DNA of 64,000 bases from Pseudomonas mandelii (GCF_024138395.1 NZ_JAMYDU010000010.1:62001-126000), one strand, 5' to 3'; shown: positions 8,867 through 17,640, counted from the first letter of the stretch. Numbers and translations are program-made. The notes: generated from the sequence alone by a model not told the origin.

Positions 8867-9832
8867 GTGACGGACACCCATCGCTCCCCTCCGCCCTCCC
8901 CGGCGCGGGACCCCGCCAGCGCAATGGACCAGGCGCTGGACTGGCTCATCGTGTTGGGCAGTCCGAGCGAAGAACAGACCCGGCAGTTCCATGACTGGCT
9001 GGACGCCGACCCGTTGCATGCCGAGGCGTTTGTCAAGGCCCAAGCAATCTGGGGCGGCCCGCAGGTTGCGCAATGCGCGCAAAACCTGGCCGCCCAGCCG
9101 CCGAAAGTGAGCGTCCTGTCGCGTCTTCGTCCGCACTGGAGACCGCTGGCCACGGCGGCAGTGCTGATCCTCGGGTTGTTCAGCTTCAGCAATCTGCCGA
9201 TGCGCCTTCAGGCGGATCATCTGACCGTGATCGGTGAACGTCAGCGTCTGCAACTGGAGGACGGCTCGAAAGTCCTGCTGAACACCAATTCGGCGTTCTC
9301 CAGCACCATTAACGATCAGCAGCGCGTGGCCCGTTTGTATCAGGGTGAGGCGTTTTTCGAAGTGCCAGCCAATCGCGGTGCGCCGCTGGAGATCGACGCC
9401 GGGCCGGTCAAGGCCAGCGTGCGCGATACCGCGTTTGCCGTGCGCTATCTGGACGGCGTGGCCCAGGTTCGGGTGCAGCGTGGCGATGTCGATCTGCGCG
9501 CCACGCGTAACGACGCGCGCGTGCGGCTCTCCGCCGGTGAAAGCATCCGCATCGGTCCCAACGGTTTCGACCATCCAGCCAGGCTCGATGCCGCCACCGA
9601 TCTGGCCTGGGTCCAGGGTCGACTGGTGTTCGAGAACTGCCCGCTGAGCCAGGTACTGGCGGAACTGCGCCGCTACTATCCGGGCTGGATCATCAACACC
9701 AACGAGCAGTTGGCCGACGTTGCCGTCACCGGTAATTACCGCCTCGACCAGCCACTGGACGTGGTCCGCTCCCTCGCCCACATCACCTCTGCCAGGCTTC
9801 AGGAATTCCCCGCGCTGGTGATCTTGAACTAA
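8867..9832 (+). CDS. hxuR: FecR-type anti-sigma factor
   Basis: Inner-membrane anti-sigma/regulator that passes the receptor signal to the sigma factor. The GTG at 8867 (MTDTHRSPPPSPARDP) is preceded by GAGGA and gives 321 residues. The N-terminal cytoplasmic DUF4880-like part (about 18-65: MDQALDWLIVL, FHDWLDADPLHAEAF) is followed by one membrane segment at about 92-110 and a periplasmic FecR domain with DGSKVLLNTNSAF, LYQGEAFFEV and the C-terminal STN-like tail (PLSQVLAELRRYYPG). It sits between the sigma and receptor genes. An earlier in-frame ATG at 8735 would overlap the sigma gene and lacks a good ribosome site. Confidence 0.82.
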   Translation: MTDTHRSPPPSPARDPASAMDQALDWLIVLGSPSEEQTRQFHDWLDADPLHAEAFVKAQAIWGGPQVAQCAQNLAAQPPKVSVLSRLRPHWRPLATAAVLILGLFSFSNLPMRLQADHLTVIGERQRLQLEDGSKVLLNTNSAFSSTINDQQRVARLYQGEAFFEVPANRGAPLEIDAGPVKASVRDTAFAVRYLDGVAQVRVQRGDVDLRATRNDARVRLSAGESIRIGPNGFDHPARLDAATDLAWVQGRLVFENCPLSQVLAELRRYYPGWIINTNEQLADVAVTGNYRLDQPLDVVRSLAHITSARLQEFPALVILN

Positions 9833-9833
9833 A

Positions 9834-9850
9834 TGAGAATTATTTTTACT
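9834..9850. promoter_or_regulatory. Fur-like box overlapping receptor promoter
   Basis: TGAGAATTATTTTTA is a weaker match to the Fur consensus. It overlaps the TTTTTACT element proposed as the -35 of the ECF promoter, so iron-bound Fur would block it. Confidence 0.45.
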
Positions 9851-9878
9851 CGATAGCTAAAGCTCGTTCGTCTCGTTA
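9843..9878 (+). promoter_or_regulatory. Candidate ECF (HxuI) promoter of the heme receptor
   Basis: TTTTTACT, 14 bases, then CGTTCGTCTCGTTA. The same two blocks with the same 14-base gap recur at 12563-12598 before the heme oxygenase. The CGTTC/CGTCT core is like the -10 of iron-starvation sigma promoters. It ends 76 bases before the receptor start codon. Confidence 0.65.
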
Positions 9879-9954
9879 TAGCCAATGCAATTGATTCGCA
9901 TCTCGCGATGCCCATCAGCACCTATAAAGATTCGTGCGACACGGAGCGCTATCG

Positions 9955-12519
9955 ATGTCCTCTCGCCTTACCCGCCAGTCCTCTTCACCTTCACGCGTAT
10001 TGTCCCTGTTGACCGCCGCCATCCTGATGGCCGGCAGCGCACCGCTCATGGCCGCCACTGCCGCCGAACAACCGAGCCGCAACATGGGCGATTATTCATT
10101 CGCCATTGCGCAGCAGCCGCTGGTGTCGGCGCTCAATGCGTTTACCGCCGTCACCGGTTGGCAAGTCGGCTTGCCGGCCGAACTGGCTGAAGGCGTGGCG
10201 TCGCCGGGAGTGCGGGGTTCGTTGCCGCCGGAAAAAGCCCTGGATCGCCTGTTGGTGGGGACCAACCTGAGCTATCGCAAACTGGGCAATAACAACATCG
10301 TGCTGGAAAAGCGCAGCACCAGCGGTGCCCTCAATCTGCAACAGGTGACGATCAGCGCCACCCGTCAGGAACAAGATGTGGCCAGCGTGCCGAGCACCGT
10401 CACCGTCCACACCCGCGAAGAACTGGACCGCAACAACGTCAATAGCATCAAGGATCTGGTGCGTTACGAGCCTGGCGTTTCGGTGGGCGGTGCCGGTCAG
10501 CGCAGCGGCCTCACCGGCTACAACATCCGTGGCATCGACGGTGACCGCGTGCTGACTCAGGTCGATGGGGTGCAAGTGCCCGACGGTTTCTTCAACGGCC
10601 CCTATGCCCAGACCAACCGCAACTATGTCGACCCGGAAATCGTCAAGCGCGTGGAAATCCTCCGCGGCCCGGCTTCGGTGCTGTATGGCAGCAGCGCCAT
10701 CGGCGGCGCGGTCAGCTACTACACCCTGGACCCGGACGACATCATCAAACCCGGCAAGGACGTCGGCGCACGCCTGAAGACTGGCTACAGCTCGGCCGAT
10801 GACAGCTGGCTGACCTCCGGCACCGTGGCCGGTCGCACCGGGGAGTTCGACGGCCTGCTGCACCTGAGCCAGCGCAATGGCCATGAAACAGAGTCCTATG
10901 GCGAAACCGGCGGTACCGGTCTGAACCGCTCCGAGGCCAACCCCGAGGACGTGCGCACCACCAACGTGCTGGCCAAACTGGGCTGGAACTACGCCGACGA
11001 CTCGCGCTTCGGGCTGACTTACGAGCATTACAAGGATGACCGTGACACCAACCAGCTGAGCGCGGTGGGCGGCCCATTCAACGCGGGACGCGGTTTCGGT
11101 TTCTACAAATCGCGTACCGGCAACGACACCATCACCCGTGAGCGCTTCGGCCTGGAGCACAGCTTCGGCATGGACAGCGCCTTGGCCGATCACATCAAGT
11201 GGACGCTGAATTACCAGATCGCCAAGACCGACCAGAGCACCGAAGAAATCTACGCGCCGTCGCGCACGGTGCTGCGTACCCGCGAAACCACCTACAAGGA
11301 TCGCCAATGGGTGTTCGATGCCCAGGCCGACAAGTCGTTCGCCATCGCCGACACCGACCACCGCGTCACCTATGGCACCACCCTCAAACAAAACAAAGTC
11401 ACCGGCCTGCGTACCGGTAGCGGCACCTGCCTGACCGTGGCCGGCAGCTGTCGCACCATCGGCGCTGCCAGCGCGACCGACACCCTGACCCCAGCCAGCG
11501 ATTTCCCGGATCCGACCATCAATACCTATAGCCTGTTCGCCCAGGATGAAATCAGCTGGAACAACTGGACCTTCCTGCCCGGCGCACGCTATGACTACAC
11601 CCAGCTCAAGCCGCACATCACCGACGAGTTCCTGGTCACCGCCGACCAGAGCGGCAACGGCGTGGTCAGCGGCGACACCAAGACCTGGCATCGGCTGTCA
11701 CCCAAATTCGGTACCACCTACAGCTTCAACGACAAATACACCTGGTATGGCCAGTACGCCGAAGGCTTCCGTACGCCGACCGCCAAAGCCTTGTATGGCC
11801 GCTTCGAAAACCTGTCCGGCGGCTATCAGGTCGAGCCCAATCCCGACCTGAAACCGGAAAAGAGCAAGAGCTATGAAACCGGCCTGCGCGGCCAGTTCGA
11901 AGCGGGCACTTTCGATGTGGCGGTGTTCTACAACAAGTACCGCGACTTCATCGACGAGAACGCCATCACCCCCGGTTACACCGAGACCACGTTCCAGAGC
12001 AACAACATCAAGCACGCCACCATCAAGGGCCTGGAGCTCAAGGGTCGTCTGAACCTGGACAACTTCGGTGCGCCGAACGGTCTCTATACCCAAGGCTCGG
12101 TGTCCTACCTGCACGGTCGCAACGATGACAGCGGCGAGCCGCTTAACAGCATCAACCCGCTGACCGGCGTGTTCGGCCTGGGTTATGACCAGGACACTTA
12201 CGGTGGCCTGCTGAGCTGGACTTTGGTCAAACGCAAAACCCGGGTCGACAGCACCAGCTTCAACACCCCGGACGGCACCAGCACCCAGTTCAAGACCCCG
12301 GGCTATGGCGTGCTCGACTTGGCGGGCTTCTACAAGGTGACCGACGATCTGACCCTCAACGCTGGCCTGTACAACCTGACCGACAAGAAGTACTGGCAGT
12401 GGGATGACGTACGCGGTTACGACAGCGTCGGCGAAGCCTCGGTGACGCAACCGGCCAACCTTGATCGCCTGACTCAACCGGGTCGCAACTTCTCGGTCAA
12501 TCTGGTCTGGGATATCTGA
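9955..12519 (+). CDS. hxuA: TonB-dependent heme/hemoglobin receptor with N-terminal signalling (STN) domain
   Basis: Outer-membrane receptor of 854 residues. Signal peptide about 1-34 ending LMAATAAE; STN signalling domain about 45-115 (SFAIAQQPLVSALNAF, GLPAELAEGV); TonB-box-like QQVTISATRQ near 130; plug with NIRGIDGDRV and VEILRGPASVLYG; 22-strand type barrel ending NFSVNLVWDI. It has the heme-receptor boxes FRTP (in GFRTPTAKALYG) and NPDL (NPDLKPEKSKSYETG), but no His lies between them, unlike classical HemR. The ATG at 9955 follows ACGGAG; a GTG at 9934 is possible. The size and signalling trio suggest HxuA; HasR is the alternative, but no hasA hemophore gene is present here. Confidence 0.82.
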   Translation: MSSRLTRQSSSPSRVLSLLTAAILMAGSAPLMAATAAEQPSRNMGDYSFAIAQQPLVSALNAFTAVTGWQVGLPAELAEGVASPGVRGSLPPEKALDRLLVGTNLSYRKLGNNNIVLEKRSTSGALNLQQVTISATRQEQDVASVPSTVTVHTREELDRNNVNSIKDLVRYEPGVSVGGAGQRSGLTGYNIRGIDGDRVLTQVDGVQVPDGFFNGPYAQTNRNYVDPEIVKRVEILRGPASVLYGSSAIGGAVSYYTLDPDDIIKPGKDVGARLKTGYSSADDSWLTSGTVAGRTGEFDGLLHLSQRNGHETESYGETGGTGLNRSEANPEDVRTTNVLAKLGWNYADDSRFGLTYEHYKDDRDTNQLSAVGGPFNAGRGFGFYKSRTGNDTITRERFGLEHSFGMDSALADHIKWTLNYQIAKTDQSTEEIYAPSRTVLRTRETTYKDRQWVFDAQADKSFAIADTDHRVTYGTTLKQNKVTGLRTGSGTCLTVAGSCRTIGAASATDTLTPASDFPDPTINTYSLFAQDEISWNNWTFLPGARYDYTQLKPHITDEFLVTADQSGNGVVSGDTKTWHRLSPKFGTTYSFNDKYTWYGQYAEGFRTPTAKALYGRFENLSGGYQVEPNPDLKPEKSKSYETGLRGQFEAGTFDVAVFYNKYRDFIDENAITPGYTETTFQSNNIKHATIKGLELKGRLNLDNFGAPNGLYTQGSVSYLHGRNDDSGEPLNSINPLTGVFGLGYDQDTYGGLLSWTLVKRKTRVDSTSFNTPDGTSTQFKTPGYGVLDLAGFYKVTDDLTLNAGLYNLTDKKYWQWDDVRGYDSVGEASVTQPANLDRLTQPGRNFSVNLVWDI

Positions 12520-12562
12520 CCCAGTGTCCTCCCTGCGTTCTTTTCACAGGAGCGCGGGGATT

Positions 12563-12598
12563 TTTTTACTGTCTGGCGCGGCCCCGTTCGTCTCGTTA
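12563..12598 (+). promoter_or_regulatory. Candidate ECF (HxuI) promoter of heme oxygenase
   Basis: TTTTTACT, 14 bases, then CGTTCGTCTCGTTA, identical in both blocks and spacing to 9843-9878, while the 14-base spacers share almost nothing. It ends 30 bases before the heme oxygenase ATG. Confidence 0.65.
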
Positions 12599-12628
12599 CC
12601 AAGCGCCTCTTTTTCTCAAGGACTTCTC

Positions 12629-13237
12629 ATGACTTCCCAGCAGACTGCTCAACGCCCTGCTCTGCGTTCGCAACGTTTGAACCAGATCACTCACGAACCT
12701 CACAGCAAACTCGACGCGTTAGTCAAAGCCCACGTACCGTTCGAAACCCAGGCCAACTTCGCGCGTTTCGTGGTGGCCCAGTATTTGTTCCAGTCGGAAC
12801 TGATGTCGTTGTACAACGATGCGCAACTGACTGCCATCGTTGCGGACTTGCCGGCCCGCTGCCGTGCTGAAGCGGCCAAGGCTGATCTGGCGGATCTGGA
12901 CACTGAAGTTCCGGCCCCGGTTGCGGGTGCAGTCAACAATCCAGCCAAAGCCGAGGCGTTGGGCTGGTTGTTTGTTTCGGAAGGCTCGAAGCTCGGTGCC
13001 GCGTTTCTGATCAAGCGTGCCGTCGGTCTTGGCTTGAGCGAAACCTTTGGTGCTCGTCACCTCGCCGAACCGGCCGGTGGCCGCGCCGAAGGCTGGAAAA
13101 GCTTCGTCAAGACGCTCGATGGGTTGACGTTCAGCGAGCAGGAAGAAGCCGAGCTGGATAAAGGCGCAATCGATGCGTTCAACCGCTTTACCGTGCTGCT
13201 GGAACAGGCCTACACCACCACTCCCGAACTCGCCTGA
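12629..13237 (+). CDS. hemO: Biliverdin-producing heme oxygenase
   Basis: Opens the heme ring to biliverdin, CO and iron in the cytoplasm. The ATG at 12629 follows CAAGGA and gives 202 residues, the usual size of the HemO/PigA family. The proximal heme ligand is likely His22 or His25 in QITHEPHSKLD; the distal helix is represented by ALGWLFVSEGSKLGAAFL. It directly follows the heme receptor and has its own copy of the ECF promoter motif, so iron release from imported heme is tied to the receptor. Confidence 0.9.
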   Translation: MTSQQTAQRPALRSQRLNQITHEPHSKLDALVKAHVPFETQANFARFVVAQYLFQSELMSLYNDAQLTAIVADLPARCRAEAAKADLADLDTEVPAPVAGAVNNPAKAEALGWLFVSEGSKLGAAFLIKRAVGLGLSETFGARHLAEPAGGRAEGWKSFVKTLDGLTFSEQEEAELDKGAIDAFNRFTVLLEQAYTTTPELA

Positions 13238-13249
13238 GCACCCCGATCT

Positions 13250-13340
13250 TGTAGGAGCGAGGCTTGCCCGCGAAGAACGATAATGCGGACTTTCAGACAG
13301 ACCGCGTTATCGTTCTTCGCGGGCAAGCCTCGCTCCTACA
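13250..13340. repeat. REP inverted pair with extended palindromic spacer
   Basis: Arms TGTAGGAGCGAGGCTTGCCC and GGGCAAGCCTCGCTCCTACA, with the palindrome continuing inward through GAACGATAATGCGG / CCGCGTTATCGTTC. The right half (13295-13342) is identical over 48 bases to 16118-16165. Confidence 0.9.
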
Positions 13341-13354
13341 GGTTAGAACGCCCT

Positions 13355-13741
13355 ATGACTCGCACATCCCTAGCCCGAATCCTCTTCGCCCTGCTGGCCT
13401 ACGTCAGCCTCGGCATAGGTCTGATCGCCATCGTCATCCCCGGCCTGCCAACCACCGAGTTCATCCTGCTGGCCGCGTGGGCCGCGACCAAAAGTTCGCC
13501 ACGTTTGAGTGCCTGGCTGGAAAACCATCGGCTGTTCGGACCGATCCTGCATAACTGGCGCAACGGCAAAATCATCGCCCGTCGCGCCAAGGTCAGCGCC
13601 ACCGTCAGCATGCTGCTGTGCGCGGGGTTGATGCTGGTGATGCTTGATCATGGCTGGCCGATCTATCTGGCGATTGCGGGCATGAGTCTGGGCAATCTGT
13701 GGATGTGGTCGCGCCCGGAATCGTTGCCGAAAATCTCCTGA
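13355..13741 (+). CDS. DUF454 (YbaN-family) membrane protein
   Basis: A small inner-membrane protein of 128 residues with hydrophobic segments at about 6-30 and 85-120. The signature PGLPTTEFILLAAWAATKSS followed by a W..H..FGP..HNW motif marks the DUF454/YbaN family. Function is unknown. The ATG at 13355 is only 13 bases after a REP pair, with a poor ribosome site, so it may be read through from the heme locus or weakly translated. Confidence 0.82.
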   Translation: MTRTSLARILFALLAYVSLGIGLIAIVIPGLPTTEFILLAAWAATKSSPRLSAWLENHRLFGPILHNWRNGKIIARRAKVSATVSMLLCAGLMLVMLDHGWPIYLAIAGMSLGNLWMWSRPESLPKIS

Positions 13742-13918
13742 ATTCTTGTCCTTTTCAGGGCATTTTCCTGCGCAAACGTTTACCTGCTGCCGTTCGTCGG
13801 CTTGCGTTCATGCAACCTTCGCCCACGCCGATGCGCATTAAATGGCGCTGAATGGATTTGGCGACTCGGGTCGACTTCGGCTCACAGCCAACATCTCATC
13901 CATTCACGAGATCGCTCT

Positions 13919-16057
13919 ATGTTCGACTCTCTCTCCATCCGCCTGAAAATCGTTTTGCTGTCCGGTCTGTGCCTGCTTGGCGTGGTCGCTTTGATCGTCG
14001 GCATGAACATCTACCAGACCAACCGGAACGATGAACTGGTCAGCGCCTCCAGCAGCAAGATGCTCACGGCCAGCGTGCAGAACCTGCTCCAGGCCAAGGC
14101 CGCCGAACAAGCGGTGCGGGTGCAGAAGACATTTGGCGAAAGCCTGCTGGTGGTGACGGCCCTGGCCGATCAGATCAAGGACATGCGGGCCATGGCCAGC
14201 AAACGCTCCCTTGAGGCCGGTGCCCTGCGTGAGGAGTTGAACCAGAGCCTGAAAACCGCCTTCGAGCGCAACAGCAAGGTGCTGGGGATCTGGCTGGCGT
14301 TCGAGCCCAACGGGCTTGACGGCAAGGACAGTGAGTTCGCCAACGATGCGGCTCGTCAGTCCAACGAAGCCGGGCGTTTCGCCAGTTACTGGAGCCGTGC
14401 CGGCGGTGCCGGGATGAACACGATCATGGTCGAAGAAGACATGACCAAAACCACCCTGAGCCTCAGCGGTACGCCTTACAACAGTTGGTACACCTGCCCT
14501 CGCGACAGTAAACGCACCTGCCTGCTGGATCCGTATGCCGATACCGTCGGCGGCAAAGAAATGCTGATGACGACTATTTCCGTACCGCTGCTGGTGGATG
14601 GCAAATCCATCGGCGTGGTCGGTGTGGACATCGCCCTCGATGCCCTGCAAGCCGCCGCTGTCGATTCCCAACGTGACCTGTTCAATAGCGCCGGGCACAT
14701 GCTGATCGTCTCCGGCAGCGGTGTACTGGCCGGCTACAGTGTCGACGCGGGCAAGGTCGGCAAAAGCATCGGCGAGACCCTCGGCGCAGACGGCAAGGAC
14801 ATCCTGCAACTGCTCAGCGCCGGCACGCCAAAAATCCTCGAACAGGGCGACATGATCCGCGCGGTTTATCCGGTCAGCCCGATCAGCGATTCCAAAGCCT
14901 GGGGCGTGGTGATCGACCTGCCGAAACACGTGCTGCTGGCCGACTCGGTGAAGCTGCAAACGGTGCTCGATGACGCGCAGCAAAGTGGCACGATCAAAGC
15001 GATGCTGGTGGCTGTCGCGGCCGGCCTGGTCGGTCTATTGCTGATCTGGCTCACCGCGTCCGGCGTGACCCGGCCGATCAACAGCGTGGCCGAAATGCTC
15101 AAGGCAATTGCCAGCGGCGACGGTGATCTTACCCAACGCCTGCACTACAGCAAGACAGATGAACTGGGCGAATTGGTCAGCTGGTTCAATCGCTTCCTCG
15201 ACAAGCTGCAACCGACCATCGCACAGATCAAACAAAGCATCACCGACGCCCGTGGCACCGCCGACCAGTCTTCGGAAATCGCCCGTCAGACCAGCGAAGG
15301 CATGCAGGTGCAGTTCCGCGAAATCGACCAGGTCGCCACCGCTTCCAACGAAATGAGCGCCACTGCTCACGACGTCGCCAACAGTGCGTCGAACGCGGCC
15401 AATGCCGCCAAAGGTGCCGACCAGTCGGCTCGCGATGGCATGTCGATCATCGAGCGCAGCACCCGTGACATCAATCAGTTGGCCGAAGAGGTCAGCAAGG
15501 CCGTGACCGAAGTCGAAGCGCTGGCGGTCAACAGCGAGCAGATCGGTTCGGTACTGGAAGTGATCCGCAGCATCGCCGAGCAGACCAACCTGCTGGCGCT
15601 CAACGCGGCCATTGAAGCGGCGCGTGCCGGTGAGAGCGGTCGCGGTTTTGCGGTGGTGGCCGATGAAGTGCGCAACCTGGCCAAACGGACCCAGGATTCG
15701 GTGGAAGAAATCCGCATCGTCATCGAGCGCATCCAGACCGGCACCCGCGGCGTGGTCGCCACCATGCATTCGAGTCAGACCCAGGCCCACAGCAACGCCG
15801 GGCAGATCCAGCAAGCGGTCCAGGCGTTGAGCAAAATCAGTGACGCGGTCACGGTGATCAGCGACATGAACCTGCAAATCGCCAGCGCCGCCGAACAGCA
15901 AAGCGCCGTGGCCGAAGAGGTCAACCGCAATGTCTCGGCCATCCGCACCGTCACCGAAACCCTCACCGGCCAAGCCACCGAATCGGCACAGATCAGCAGC
16001 CAGCTCAACTCCCTGACAACCCACCAGATGAAATTGATGGACCAGTTCCGGGTGTAG
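13919..16057 (+). CDS. Methyl-accepting chemotaxis protein with dCache-type sensor
   Basis: A transmembrane chemoreceptor of 712 residues starting MFDSLSIRLKIVLL at 13919. Membrane segments lie at about 8-30 and 358-383; between them is a periplasmic Cache region with NSWYTCPRDSKRTCLLDPY and VGVVGVDIAL. HAMP follows (TRPINSVAEMLKAIASGDGD), then the methylation helices and the signalling tip EQTNLLALNAAIEAARAGE near 553-571. The WY...PY...D pattern resembles amino-acid or amine-binding dCache domains, but the Arg expected two residues before the Trp is Asn. No C-terminal pentapeptide tether is seen. A biogenic-amine receptor (TlpQ/McpU-like) is possible; the ligand is unproven. Confidence 0.88.
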   Translation: MFDSLSIRLKIVLLSGLCLLGVVALIVGMNIYQTNRNDELVSASSSKMLTASVQNLLQAKAAEQAVRVQKTFGESLLVVTALADQIKDMRAMASKRSLEAGALREELNQSLKTAFERNSKVLGIWLAFEPNGLDGKDSEFANDAARQSNEAGRFASYWSRAGGAGMNTIMVEEDMTKTTLSLSGTPYNSWYTCPRDSKRTCLLDPYADTVGGKEMLMTTISVPLLVDGKSIGVVGVDIALDALQAAAVDSQRDLFNSAGHMLIVSGSGVLAGYSVDAGKVGKSIGETLGADGKDILQLLSAGTPKILEQGDMIRAVYPVSPISDSKAWGVVIDLPKHVLLADSVKLQTVLDDAQQSGTIKAMLVAVAAGLVGLLLIWLTASGVTRPINSVAEMLKAIASGDGDLTQRLHYSKTDELGELVSWFNRFLDKLQPTIAQIKQSITDARGTADQSSEIARQTSEGMQVQFREIDQVATASNEMSATAHDVANSASNAANAAKGADQSARDGMSIIERSTRDINQLAEEVSKAVTEVEALAVNSEQIGSVLEVIRSIAEQTNLLALNAAIEAARAGESGRGFAVVADEVRNLAKRTQDSVEEIRIVIERIQTGTRGVVATMHSSQTQAHSNAGQIQQAVQALSKISDAVTVISDMNLQIASAAEQQSAVAEEVNRNVSAIRTVTETLTGQATESAQISSQLNSLTTHQMKLMDQFRV

Positions 16058-16071
16058 CCAACACCACCGCC

Positions 16072-16165
16072 CCTGTAGGAGCGAGGCTTGCCCGCGAAGA
16101 AAGCGCTGCGGTTTTTTAGACAGACCGCGTTATCGTTCTTCGCGGGCAAGCCTCGCTCCTACAGG
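16072..16165. repeat. REP inverted pair
   Basis: Arms CCTGTAGGAGCGAGGCTTGC and GCAAGCCTCGCTCCTACAGG. Its right half is identical over 48 bases to that of the pair at 13250-13340; the left spacer has diverged (AAAGCGCTGCGG). Confidence 0.9.
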
Positions 16166-16228
16166 GGATTTCATCCGGCTTGGAAGATTTTTGATCTATG
16201 CTCGGGCTCTCGTTCCGGAGGGCCTTCG

Positions 16229-17560
16229 ATGACTGATTTGCTCACGTCCATTCAAGCCGCGCTCGGCTTGCCGCACACCCCAATCCCGTTCACCTCGAGC
16301 GGCGCCCTGCCCTCGGCATTTGCCGTCACCGACCTTGCCTGCGCCAGCGTTGCCGCTGCCGGTCAGGCCGTCAGTGAACTGCTGCAACAACACACAGGCC
16401 GTTTGCCTACCCTTGAAGTCGACCGCCGCCTGGCGTCGTTCTGGTTCGCAACGTCGATCCGCCCCGTGGGCTGGAGCGTTCCACCGTTGTGGGACCCGGT
16501 TACCGGCGACTACGCAACCAAGGACGGCTGGATCCGCCTGCACACCAACGCGCCTCATCATCGTGCCGCCGCTGAAAGCGTGCTCGGCGCCTGTGCCGAC
16601 CGCGCCGCAATGGCGAGCAAGGTTGCGCAATGGGTGAAAAGTGATCTGGAGCAGGCCGTTGTTGATGCCGGTGGTTGCGCGGCCGAAATGCGCAGCTGGG
16701 CGCAATGGCAAGCGCATCCCCAAGGTTTGACGGTGAACGCCGAGCCGTTGATTCAGTTCAGCGCTGGCGACAGCCAAAACCCCAAACCGTGGAAGGGTTC
16801 AGTGGCGCAACCGCTGGCCGGGGTCAAGGTGCTGGACCTCACGCGCGTGCTCGCAGGCCCCATCGCCAGCCGTTTTCTCGCCGGCCTCGGCGCCGATGTT
16901 TTGCGCATCGACCCACCCACCTGGAACGAACCCGGCGTAGTGCCGGAAGTCACTTTGGGCAAACGCTGTGCGCGTCTGGATCTGCACGACAAGACTGATC
17001 GCGCGGTGTTCGAAAGCCTGCTCAAGGACGCTGATATCTTGCTCCACGGCTACCGAGCTGATGCACTGGAAAGGTTGGGGTACGGCGTCACCCAGCGTCA
17101 AAAACTGGCACCGGGCCTGATTGATGTGTGCCTCAATGCCTACGGTTGGAGCGGCCCCTGGCAGAACCGTCGAGGGTTCGACAGTCTGGTTCAGATGAGC
17201 AGCGGGATTGCCGAAGCGGGAATGCAGTGGAACAAAGCGAACAAGCCGACACCACTGCCGGTGCAGGCGCTTGATCATGCCACCGGGTATTTGATGGCAG
17301 CTGCGGCGATCAAGTTATTGGGACATGGCGGGTCGGCCAGATTGTCGTTGGCGCGGACCGCCAAATTGCTGATTGAACATGGCGCAGGGACCGACGAGGC
17401 GTTGCGGGCGGAGGATGACAATGATCAAGGGATGCTGGTTGAGCAGACACCTTGGGGTCCGGCCCACCGGCTCCAAGTACCGCTGAAAATCACCGGAACA
17501 CCCTTGCAGTGGGCGCTGCCGGCCGGAGAATTGGGTTCCCACCGCGCGCAGTGGTGGTGA
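16229..17560 (+). CDS. CaiB/BaiF-type (family III) CoA-transferase
   Basis: 443 residues from the ATG at 16229, preceded by CCGGAGGG. The C-terminal half holds the family III pattern: PLAGVKVLDLTRVLAGPIAS, FLAGLGADVLRIDPP, then LDLHDKTDRAVFESLLKDAD and LNAYGWSGPW..RGFDSLVQ. The N-terminal 170 residues are less clear, with an R..WYG-like HTNAPHHR stretch also seen in these proteins. It transfers CoA between carboxylates, but the acids are unknown. It stands alone between REP pairs and has no metabolic neighbours that would identify the substrate. Confidence 0.78.
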   Translation: MTDLLTSIQAALGLPHTPIPFTSSGALPSAFAVTDLACASVAAAGQAVSELLQQHTGRLPTLEVDRRLASFWFATSIRPVGWSVPPLWDPVTGDYATKDGWIRLHTNAPHHRAAAESVLGACADRAAMASKVAQWVKSDLEQAVVDAGGCAAEMRSWAQWQAHPQGLTVNAEPLIQFSAGDSQNPKPWKGSVAQPLAGVKVLDLTRVLAGPIASRFLAGLGADVLRIDPPTWNEPGVVPEVTLGKRCARLDLHDKTDRAVFESLLKDADILLHGYRADALERLGYGVTQRQKLAPGLIDVCLNAYGWSGPWQNRRGFDSLVQMSSGIAEAGMQWNKANKPTPLPVQALDHATGYLMAAAAIKLLGHGGSARLSLARTAKLLIEHGAGTDEALRAEDDNDQGMLVEQTPWGPAHRLQVPLKITGTPLQWALPAGELGSHRAQWW

Positions 17561-17574
17561 CCATCCGATAGGTA

Positions 17575-17640
17575 TCGCGAGCAAGCCACGCTCCCACAGG
17601 AGAACACATATCACCTGTGGGAGCGTGGCTTGCCCGCGAT
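17575..17640. repeat. REP inverted pair between convergent genes
   Basis: TCGCGAGCAAGCCACGCTCC and GGAGCGTGGCTTGCCCGCGA face each other in the gap between the convergent CoA-transferase and arcD-like genes, where it may also act as a transcription stop. Confidence 0.85.

Noticed and set aside
10096..11691. A 531-codon frame opposite the heme receptor
   Set aside because: Low-complexity Gly/Ala/Val antisense translation with no recognisable domain.
13742..13918. Sigma-28 flagellar promoter for the chemoreceptor
   Set aside because: GCCGAT at 13826 has no TAAA element at the required spacing.
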